Source: Pseudomonadota bacterium
GTDB taxonomy: Bacteria; Pseudomonadota; Gammaproteobacteria; UBA4575
Assembly (NCBI GenBank): GCA_009839635.1
Contig: VXPJ01000092.1
Span: forward strand, 1-17,539
Length of the DNA stretch: 17,539 bases
Direction: 5' to 3'
This document shows positions 8,301 through 13,991 of this stretch, piece after piece. The notes under the pieces were generated by a model. That model saw nothing but the letters and a program-made list of their open reading frames with translations, made no database searches and was not told where the DNA came from. Each line of letters opens with the position of its first letter. The stretch's first letter is position 1. The position numbers and the translations under genes were made by a program.

Positions 8301-8822
8301 GGCGTTCAGTTCATCTATGGCACGCTGTTCGGAATCCGGGGGCTGCTGGCCGCTGGCGCCGTTCCCGGGGATCCCGCGTTACGCCTGGCCTGCCGGTGGC
8401 TGCTGGACCGCCAGCGAAGTGACGGAGGATGGGGGGAACATCACAGCGGCTGTCTGAGCGGCCGGTACATCGCGCATGAACAAAGCCAGGTCATCCAGAC
8501 CGCATGGGCACTGATTGCACTCCTTGAGGCGGGGGATTCAAGCTGGAACGCGATTTCCAAGGGTGCCAGGTTTTTGCTCGATGCCCAGCAAGAAGATGGG
8601 TCCTGGCCCAGGCAGGACATGGCCGGGGTCTTTTTCCGCACAGCCCTGCTGGATTATGTTCTTTATCGACAGTATTTCCCGCTGCATGCGCTCGGACTCT
8701 ACGAGCAGCGGCGCAAAGCCCGCCAAGACCTGACGAATCCCGTCATCCACAACGTCGTTGCAAGACCATCTGAGTCTGATGATGCTCTAAAATCGGCGGA
8801 GCGTTTACGCTCCTCAGCCTAG
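5382..8822 (+). CDS. Squalene epoxidase-oxidosqualene cyclase fusion protein
   Basis: A single uninterrupted 1146-codon frame with two enzyme domains. Residues 1 to about 440 are an FAD monooxygenase: GAGPVG at 15-20, GEWLHPP, the GADG motif with D158-G159, PILIYRLDEQRVRLIVD, and the second FAD motif GDAAGHYHPMTAMGMT from G283. These track squalene epoxidase, including its HPLTGGGMT-type loop, then an amphipathic tail (near 405-430). A polar linker (about 435-474) leads to a terpene cyclase: GEMVWCPMLTAQYV, the catalytic motif DCTAE with D853, partner C925 in YIECTA, several QW repeats (DGGFGSYE, DGSWRGVW, DGGWGEH, DGSWPR) and a C-terminal GVFFRTALLDY. DCTAE marks an oxidosqualene cyclase; squalene-hopene cyclases have DxDDTA. 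It should convert squalene to 2,3-oxidosqualene and then to a lanosterol-type product. GTG 5382 overlaps the CYP51 stop. It is the last gene of the operon. Confidence 0.92.
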   Translation: MNTASARQYDVAIVGAGPVGSLCALAHARRGTRVILLEANPKASQRLAGEWLHPPAVRILRELMVDLGAKLHNPEGRGFAVFPEDGTEPIIFPYPQGARGLTCEHASLVSSLREAVSSHPEIEFLVHARVREVEDGRLTFTCDGADETVMAPRIVGADGQASIVRQSLGLSKNPVICSQTVGVVLSGVELPLEGYGHVLLGGPGPILIYRLDEQRVRLIVDVPLERTTPRDRIGFLLDSYTDLLPDVFRPAFIEALRAGQFHVAANKLRPRLTYGSAQRVLIGDAAGHYHPMTAMGMTFGFGDALALAESDDFRNFTAKRIRATRGPAFLAMGLYEVFADYRAEAVAFRHRIYQSARTNTVFRDQTVRLLACEDTSSIRMGFAFVTTVVRTIVEQIPRSCNQLAWRRACDVLRAITVRLGWFLRSILQLSRARSGKGELDQRSWSTLAGVLQISMPAKSRTPQPSRLKEVPSLDATPALERASARLLDLQGEEGGWEGEMVWCPMLTAQYVLLHHIIDRPLEPSRRRRVLRSFEHTRLEGGAWGMHEHSQPHLFVTTLVYVAARLLGLERQDPLLVPARQFLQAEGVLAIPSWGKFWLALLNLYDWRGVNAVLPELWSFPHWVAVHPSNWYCHTRLIYMAMAVIYSHRYQFPVTPLITSLREELYPQGFDHIDFRKARNRLRDADLFARPSMWLRASYRVAQVFERYHGQRLRDRCVEAILHQIHWELQTTSHTCISPVSGILNMLALWLRNPDDSDLAQALEQLDGWIWEDEEMGARVTGARSASWDTGFALQALATTSNIDGIGEARIAGAEFLYQQQVTTSFEGYREAWRNDPKGGWCFAGGWHGWPVTDCTAEAVLGLIATHHEATDATVLRDAIRFMLRGQNRDGGFGSYESQRSALGLEWLNPAEMFGESMTEHSYIECTASCLAAFAACREHFPRLADRQLMEAVLRADAWIRRTQASDGSWRGVWGVQFIYGTLFGIRGLLAAGAVPGDPALRLACRWLLDRQRSDGGWGEHHSGCLSGRYIAHEQSQVIQTAWALIALLEAGDSSWNAISKGARFLLDAQQEDGSWPRQDMAGVFFRTALLDYVLYRQYFPLHALGLYEQRRKARQDLTNPVIHNVVARPSESDDALKSAERLRSSA
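6783..6789 (+). promoter_or_regulatory. Shine-Dalgarno-like AAGGAGG at the fusion junction
   Basis: AAGGAGG lies in the linker between the epoxidase and cyclase domains, just before the cyclase begins near codon 475. No in-frame ATG, GTG or TTG sits at a normal distance downstream; the GTG at 6789 is too close and the ATG at 6802 is out of frame. It may be a relic of a former intergenic ribosome binding site, or chance coding of Lys-Glu. Confidence 0.3.
8798..8813. terminator. Small hairpin between convergent sterol genes
   Basis: GGAGCG (8798-8803) and CGCTCC (8808-8813) form a perfect 6-bp stem with a TTTA loop, at the very end of the fusion gene. On the minus strand it is followed within about five bases by TTTT, so it could help end SMT transcription about 50 nt past the SMT stop. 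There is no T-run on the plus side, so it is a weak terminator at best for the operon. Confidence 0.3.
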
Positions 8823-8863
8823 CCCGCCAGTAAGGAGATGCGCAGGCGCGGCGCTCGGCGCGT

Positions 8864-9922
8864 TCAGTCTTTCGAAGGCAGGGGTTTTCGGACTAGGAAG
8901 TAGTACATCGGGGTAAAGATGCCGGTCTCACCCCCCTCGACCAGCGCATCAGCCCCCTCGTTCAAGATCGTACTGACTGCCCGGGTGCCTTCCGGTACCA
9001 GCTTCAGGCGCTCCAGCACCCTCAAAACCATGTTCGTCAGGGCACGGCCCATCGGCGTGCGTGGAATACTCGAAAGAGTCAGGTCACGACCCTGCAGAGC
9101 ACGGTACCAGGGAGTTTCAGGGTCCGACTCAGGGGCCAGGTCGCGGGCTTCCAGAAGTTCGAATCCGGCTTCACGAAAGGCCGCACACACTTCGGTGGTG
9201 CGCGCGATATCCGGCAGGGCATCCCCGACCTCGATACCTTTCTTGATTCTCAGGTGCTCTGCATTCTGCGGATCAAAATCCTCGGTGAGGCACCACTCGT
9301 AGCCGGCAAAGCATGCTCCCGGGCGCAGGATGCGAAAGACCTCCCGGAACGCCTCGGTCTTGTTGGGTGCGTGGGGCATGGACTCGATGGCGAAAGCGCC
9401 GTCATAGCTGTCGTCCTCTTCGGGGATTTGCATGTAGTTGCCATGAATAAAACGGCACTGCGACTGGATATCCTGAGTATGCACTTTCGCGCGCGTGATC
9501 TGGTAGGAGTTATTGTTGATTCCCACAAAACTAGCCCCGGAATAACAGGCCAGGGTATGCATCGGCCCGCCAACGCCGCAGCCCACATCGAGCACCTGCA
9601 TTCCCGGTTTCAGGTCCAGGTGGTCAGCCAGAAAATGCTCGTGCCTGAGCAGCGAAGCCTTGAAGCTTTCCCCCTTGCGTCGTGGAGCGAAATGAAAGGA
9701 TCTCCCACAGCCGAACTCGTAGAAGTCAGTGACCAGGTCGTAATAGTGATTAACTAGCGACTGGTAGTGCTCTTTTCTGTGCTCCGGGGAGTCAGTTTCG
9801 TGGAGTCCAGCATATTGATCGACTACCGGCTTCACGTTCTCCGGGGCGAGATCTGCGAGTGAGCGAGAACTTGATCTTTTGACGGGTTCGCGGGTCATCA
9901 CATGATTATGCCGGGTTCGCAC
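8864..9922 (-). CDS. smt: Sterol C-24 methyltransferase (Erg6/SMT family)
   Basis: 352-residue SAM-dependent methyltransferase. Sterol-methyltransferase landmarks appear in order: YYDLVTDFYEFGCGRSFHFA (60-79), SAM loop LDVGCGVGGP (111-120), AIESMPHAP (178-186), KKGIEVGDALP (227-237) and a C-terminal TPMYYFLVRKP. The family transfers methyl from S-adenosylmethionine to C-24 of the sterol side chain. Two signatures depart from the eukaryotic form as I recall it: GCG for GWG, and AIESMPHAP for AIEATCHAP. The start is GTG 9922 with GGAG 5 nt upstream; a Met at residue 9 lacks a ribosome binding site. The gene is convergent with the sterol operon (41 bp between stops) and lies 42 bp downstream of the tRNA on the same strand with no obvious promoter or terminator between, so it may be read from the rpoD-tRNA transcript. 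Confidence 0.9.
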   Translation of the reverse strand: MRTRHNHVMTREPVKRSSSRSLADLAPENVKPVVDQYAGLHETDSPEHRKEHYQSLVNHYYDLVTDFYEFGCGRSFHFAPRRKGESFKASLLRHEHFLADHLDLKPGMQVLDVGCGVGGPMHTLACYSGASFVGINNNSYQITRAKVHTQDIQSQCRFIHGNYMQIPEEDDSYDGAFAIESMPHAPNKTEAFREVFRILRPGACFAGYEWCLTEDFDPQNAEHLRIKKGIEVGDALPDIARTTEVCAAFREAGFELLEARDLAPESDPETPWYRALQGRDLTLSSIPRTPMGRALTNMVLRVLERLKLVPEGTRAVSTILNEGADALVEGGETGIFTPMYYFLVRKPLPSKD

Positions 9923-9964
9923 GGCTTCTCCAAATCGATACTCAACACCATCTGACGGATTTGA

Positions 9965-10038
9965 TGGGCCCGGTAGGACTCGAACCTACGACCAAAGGAT
10001 TATGAGTCCTCTGCTCTAACCAACTGAGCTACAGGCCC
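9965..10038 (-). tRNA. tRNA with CAU anticodon, probably tRNA-Ile2 (lysidine type)
   Basis: 74-nt cloverleaf on the minus strand. Acceptor GGGCCTG pairs with CGGGCCC (one T-G wobble), the D-arm is AGCTCAGTTGGTTAGAGC, the anticodon loop is CTCATAA, the T-loop is GTTCGAGTC, and the discriminator is A. CCA is not encoded (the next bases are TCA). CAU can be elongator Met or tRNA-Ile2, where C34 becomes lysidine. The body, with anticodon arm AGGA-loop-TCCT and TTTGGTCGTAGG, resembles the tRNA-Ile2 gene found beside rpoD in pseudomonads more than E. coli elongator tRNA-Met. It sits 24 bp downstream of rpoD. Confidence 0.9.
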
Positions 10039-10062
10039 GGACGGTTTGTCTCAAGAAGGATT

Positions 10063-11883
10063 TTATTCGATTTCGAGGAAGCTGCGTAGCTGTTCTGACC
10101 GGCTGGGATGGCGAAGCTTGCGAAGGGCCTTGGCCTCGATCTGGCGAATGCGTTCGCGCGTCACATCGAACTGCTTGCCTACTTCCTCCAGGGTGTGATC
10201 GGTGTTCATGTCGATCCCGAAACGCATGCGCAGCACCTTGGCTTCCCGCGGGGTGAGCGAAGCCAGTATTTCACGCGTGGCTTCACCGAGGCCCTCGGAG
10301 GAGGCGGAATCCACCGGAGACTCGATGATGACGTCCTCGATGAAGTCCCCCAGGTGCGAGTCTTCGTCGTCCCCGATCGGGGTTTCCATCGAGATCGGTT
10401 CTTTGGCGATCTTCAGCACCTTGCGCACTTTTTCTTCGGGCATCTCCATGCGTTCGGCCAGTTCTTCCGGGGTCGGCTCGCGTCCCTTTTCCTGCAGCAT
10501 CTGCCGCGAGATCCGGTTCAGTTTGTTGATGGTTTCAATCATGTGTACGGGGATTCGTATCGTGCGGGCTTGGTCCGCAATAGAGCGGGTGATGGCCTGC
10601 CGAATCCACCAAGTGGCGTAGGTCGAAAACTTGTAGCCACGGCGGTACTCGAATTTGTCCACCGCTTTCATCAGGCCGATGTTGCCTTCCTGGATCAGAT
10701 CCAGGAACTGCAGGCCACGATTGGTGTACTTCTTAGCGATGGAAATCACCAGTCGCAGGTTGGCTTCCACCATCTCTTTCTTGGCCCGGCTGGCTTTGGC
10801 CTCGCCGATCGACATGCGCCGATTGATGTCACGGATCTCACTGATGGTCAGGCCGGTTTCCTGCTCGATCAGGAACAGCTTGTCCTGTTCCTTGGCAATG
10901 TCCGGTTTCAGGGCAAGCAGGCCTTTCGCATACTTGGCCCTGGACCGGGGCAGGGCGTCCAGCCAGTCGGTACAGGATTCGTTGCCGACAAAGACCTTGA
11001 TGAACCGGTCCCGCGGCATTTTGGCATCCTGGATGCAAAGCTGGCGGATACGGGCCTCATGGATGCGGATCCTGCCGACCGTTTTTTTGAAGTCCGTGGT
11101 CAGGATCTCCACCATCTTGGGCGTGAGCTTGACCATGGTGAACTCGTTGGCAAGGTCCTCTCCGGCCTTGAGCCGTTTTTTGGTATCGTTGTTGGCGGCC
11201 AAAAACTTCTTGTACAGCCGCTGCAGCTTCCTGAAATAGGCCTGGACTTCCTTGGGGTCGGGTCCGGTGTCTTGCTCTTTTTCATCGGCCTCGTCATCCT
11301 CGCCTACATTGGCATTCTTGCTTTCCTGAGTGATTTGTGCCGCGGGCGGAGGGATGGCATCCGTGTCTTCGTCGAGATCCACGAACCCGATAATCAGGTC
11401 CGTCAGGCGCAACTCCTCGGATTTGACCTTGCCATGGAACGCCAGCAACTTCTCAATGGTGGATGGATAGTGTCCGATCGCAAACAGGACCTGGCGCAGG
11501 CCCTCTTCGATGCGCTTTGCAATCTTGATTTCCCCCTCGCGGGTCAGCAGGTTCACGATCCCCATCTCGCGCATGTACATGCGTACCGGGTCTGTGGTAC
11601 GGCCGAACTCGCTGTCCACGGTGGCCAGGGCCGCGGCGGCCTCCTCGACGTCATCGTCTGTGGCGGCGCTGTCGGTCAGCACTAGGCTGTCGGTGTCAGG
11701 GGGTTGCTCATGGACATTGATGCCCATGTCATTGATCATGCCAACGATGTCTTCGATCTGTTCGGGGTCCACGATGCCACTTGGCAGATGGTCGTTGACT
11801 TCGGCATAGGTCAGGTAGCCCTGTTCCTTGCCTTTGGCGATAAGCTGCTTGATGCTGCTGGATTGCTGTTGATTTTCGTCCAA
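10063..11883 (-). CDS. rpoD: RNA polymerase primary sigma factor RpoD (sigma70)
   Basis: 606 residues, full length for a gammaproteobacterial sigma70. The N-terminal region 1.1 reads KEQGYLTYAEVNDHLP, as in E. coli. Region 1.2 has DPVRMYMREMG. A long acidic non-conserved segment follows (near DDEADEKEQD). Region 2 has EANLRLVISIAKKYTNRGLQ and the core/-10 recognition block ending TYATWWIRQAI. Region 4 has VTRERIRQIEAKALRKLR. It directs core polymerase to housekeeping promoters. The start is TTG at 11883: homology demands MDENQQQ..., the upstream ATG near 11919 is out of frame, and CAGGTG lies 5 nt ahead of the TTG. A 16-nt palindrome sits just upstream. dnaG is 243 bp upstream on the same strand, the usual dnaG-rpoD order. 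Confidence 0.98.
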   Translation of the reverse strand: MDENQQQSSSIKQLIAKGKEQGYLTYAEVNDHLPSGIVDPEQIEDIVGMINDMGINVHEQPPDTDSLVLTDSAATDDDVEEAAAALATVDSEFGRTTDPVRMYMREMGIVNLLTREGEIKIAKRIEEGLRQVLFAIGHYPSTIEKLLAFHGKVKSEELRLTDLIIGFVDLDEDTDAIPPPAAQITQESKNANVGEDDEADEKEQDTGPDPKEVQAYFRKLQRLYKKFLAANNDTKKRLKAGEDLANEFTMVKLTPKMVEILTTDFKKTVGRIRIHEARIRQLCIQDAKMPRDRFIKVFVGNESCTDWLDALPRSRAKYAKGLLALKPDIAKEQDKLFLIEQETGLTISEIRDINRRMSIGEAKASRAKKEMVEANLRLVISIAKKYTNRGLQFLDLIQEGNIGLMKAVDKFEYRRGYKFSTYATWWIRQAITRSIADQARTIRIPVHMIETINKLNRISRQMLQEKGREPTPEELAERMEMPEEKVRKVLKIAKEPISMETPIGDDEDSHLGDFIEDVIIESPVDSASSEGLGEATREILASLTPREAKVLRMRFGIDMNTDHTLEEVGKQFDVTRERIRQIEAKALRKLRHPSRSEQLRSFLEIE

Positions 11884-11895
11884 ATGTACACCTGC

Positions 11896-11911
11896 TGCCC
11901 GGATCCGGGCA
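11896..11911. repeat. Perfect 16-nt palindrome in the rpoD leader
   Basis: TGCCCGGATCCGGGCA can form a 6-bp GC-rich hairpin with a GATC loop. It lies 12 nt upstream of the rpoD TTG start, right next to the presumed ribosome binding site. Together with the weak start codon it could limit rpoD translation. There is no T-run to make it a terminator. Confidence 0.45.
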
Positions 11912-12126
11912 TTCCATGAACCAAACGTCTAAATATATCAGGATATGGGTGATATGGATAGCACCCTGATGGAAATCAAGGACTTAACTTGTAACTGATC
12001 ATCCTGCGGTCGCCGGAAACACGAAATTACTCGCGTGTGCGGATCGTTTGCGAGGGCCCGGGCACACACGTGCCTTGCAGCGCTATCGAGGCCCGGGATT
12101 CGCCCCGGCGGGTCAAATCGATTTCC

Positions 12127-13842
12127 TTAGGACACCTTGTGGTGCAGCAGGTTCCGAAGCTGCTGTTTTTCCGTTTCACTCAGCCCGTCCGTTTGTTCCT
12201 TGTCGATCAATGCCTGCACCCGTGCCTGGTCGCTCTTACGGCAGATCCATTTCATGGCATCTTCAAAGGCCTGGTCAGGTTGCTGCAGTTGCGGCGGCTC
12301 CCAGGTCATCAGCTTCTGCAATTGCTGGGCCTCTTCCTGGCCGCGAAAACGCTCGATCAGTGCTGCATGGCTGAGCTCGGGTTCCTGTTGCCAGATCTGC
12401 AGGATCCTTGCAAGAAGTGCCACTCCCGGGATCGGCGATTCATGCAGGGAATCAGGGGCTGTGACCGTCTTGGCCAGGTCAGGCTGGTGCAGCAGGGCCG
12501 TGATCGCAAGCCGCACAGGAGTGGCACGGCTCAGGGCATCGGCCACTTTGAACCGATGCATGTCCCTTGGTGTCGGCTTGGCCACGGCGTAGTGCACCGG
12601 TGCGCCGACCATTTTTTCCAGTTCCTCGAAAACAAGTTTCTTGAACACACCGTCCGGAAGCTTGGACAGCAACGGCTTTGCCCGCTGGGCAAGACGGGCC
12701 TTGCCTGCCGGAGTGCGAATGTCCGAATCGCGGCTCAGCTTGTCCAGGATGAACTCTGACAGCGGGATGCTGTCGTCCACGTACTGCAGGAAGATCTCCT
12801 TGCCGCGTGCGCGAATCAGGCTATCCGGGTCCTCTCCTTGCGGCAGGAACAGGAACTTCGCTTCCAGCCCGTCGCGAAACACCGGTACGGTGTGCTCGGC
12901 GGCGCGCCAGGCTGCCTCGCGACCGGCACGATCACCGTCAAAGCAGAAGATGATTTCCTGGGTGTAGCGAAACAGTTGCTGAACATGTTGTGAGGTCGTG
13001 GCCGTGCCCAGCGTGGCCACGGTATTCTCGATGCCATGCTGTGCCAGGGCGAGCACGTCCATGTAGCCTTCCACCACCAGCAGGTTACTCGGGGCACCTT
13101 TGGCTTTGCGTGCCTCGTACATGCCGTACAGCACGTCGCCCTTGTGAAATACCGGGCTTTCGGGAGAGTTCATGTATTTGGGGATGGCATCGTCCAGTAC
13201 CCGTCCACCGAAGCCGATCACCCGCCCGCGCCGGTCACGGATCGCGAACATGATGCGGTTCCGGAAGCAGTCGTACAGCTTGCCATGGACATTTTTCTTG
13301 ACCAGGCCACTGCGCAAAAGCTCAGCTTCACCCGCTTCTCCCTTGAGCACGTTCAGCAGGCTGTCAAAACTGTCCGGCGCGAACCCGAGTCCGAAACGTG
13401 CTGCGACCTCGCCGCTCAGTCCACGGTTTTTCAGGTACCTGGTAGCTGTGGGCTCTGCGCGCAGACAGCTGCGAAAGTGAGCATGGGCCTGCTCCAGCAG
13501 GGCCAGTAGCTTGTGATGGCTCTGTGGTGGTGGCGCGCCTGCATCGCGGGGCACTTCCAGGCCCGCACGCTGCGCCAGGACCTCGACGGCTTCTAGGAAT
13601 TCGAGGCGTTCGTAATCCATCAGGAATCCAAGCGCGGTACCGTGTGCGCCGCAGCCGAAACAGTGGTAGAACTGCTTCTCCGGGCTGACCGTGAACGAAG
13701 GGGTTTTCTCGTTGTGGAAAGGACAGCAGGCCATGTACTCTCGGCCCTTCTTTTTCAGGGAGACGTGGCCGCTGATGAGCTCAACGATATCCGTGCGCGC
13801 GATCAGTTCATCGATGAAGGATTGCGGGATTCGGGTCGACAC
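12127..13842 (-). CDS. dnaG: DNA primase DnaG
   Basis: 571 residues, close to the 581 of E. coli. The CHC2 zinc ribbon is C40-x2-H43 and C61-x2-C64 in CCPFHNEKTPSF and HCFGCGAHG. The TOPRIM catalytic core has VVEGYMD with E258 and FDGD with D302 and D304. A C-terminal helicase-binding-type region follows. It makes RNA primers for chromosome replication. The start is GTG at 13842, giving MSTRIPQSFIDEL, which aligns with E. coli MAGRIPRVFINDL; no strong ribosome binding site precedes it. rpoD follows on the same strand. rpsU, the usual upstream partner in enterics, is absent here; its place is taken by the dgt-like gene. Confidence 0.97.
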   Translation of the reverse strand: MSTRIPQSFIDELIARTDIVELISGHVSLKKKGREYMACCPFHNEKTPSFTVSPEKQFYHCFGCGAHGTALGFLMDYERLEFLEAVEVLAQRAGLEVPRDAGAPPPQSHHKLLALLEQAHAHFRSCLRAEPTATRYLKNRGLSGEVAARFGLGFAPDSFDSLLNVLKGEAGEAELLRSGLVKKNVHGKLYDCFRNRIMFAIRDRRGRVIGFGGRVLDDAIPKYMNSPESPVFHKGDVLYGMYEARKAKGAPSNLLVVEGYMDVLALAQHGIENTVATLGTATTSQHVQQLFRYTQEIIFCFDGDRAGREAAWRAAEHTVPVFRDGLEAKFLFLPQGEDPDSLIRARGKEIFLQYVDDSIPLSEFILDKLSRDSDIRTPAGKARLAQRAKPLLSKLPDGVFKKLVFEELEKMVGAPVHYAVAKPTPRDMHRFKVADALSRATPVRLAITALLHQPDLAKTVTAPDSLHESPIPGVALLARILQIWQQEPELSHAALIERFRGQEEAQQLQKLMTWEPPQLQQPDQAFEDAMKWICRKSDQARVQALIDKEQTDGLSETEKQQLRNLLHHKVS

Positions 13843-13937
13843 GGCAAATCAATGGGCACTGCGGTGCAGGGTTCGTTCTTGTTCACGCCCGTAGCCCGGG
13901 GTACGAGCACGTATCCCCGATGGCGTGTGTTCGTTCC

Positions 13938-13967
13938 ATGATGCGCCTTGCGCAAGGACAGGGTCAA
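13938..13967 (-). promoter_or_regulatory. Candidate dnaG promoter with a palindrome in its spacer
   Basis: On the minus strand TTGACC (13967-13962) is followed after 18 nt by CATCAT (13943-13938), matching the -35 and -10 consensus at five and four of six positions. The spacer contains the perfect 12-bp palindrome CCTTGCGCAAGG (13946-13957), placed where a repressor dimer could act. It lies in the 149-bp gap between dgt and dnaG. Confidence 0.35.
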
Positions 13968-13991
13968 GCGCCGGGCTGTGCCGGTGGATAC

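Noticed and set aside
6801..8822. Squalene-hopene cyclase reading of the C-terminal domain
   Set aside because: The catalytic motif is DCTAE with a partner Cys in YIECTA, typical of oxidosqualene cyclases, not DxDDTA; the neighbours are sterol genes, not hopanoid genes.
8838..8903. 21-codon Arg-rich frame after AAGGAG in the convergent gap
   Set aside because: The Shine-Dalgarno-like sequence directly abuts the ATG with no spacing, and most of the frame runs antisense to the SMT 3' end.
9965..10038. Elongator tRNA-Met reading of the CAU tRNA
   Set aside because: Possible, since lysidine modification cannot be seen in DNA. The acceptor and anticodon arms and the location beside rpoD look more like tRNA-Ile2; kept as the second choice.
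10108..11685. 525-codon open frame antisense to rpoD
   Set aside because: Lies fully inside rpoD on the other strand, has no recognisable domain, and long antisense frames are expected in GC-rich coding DNA.
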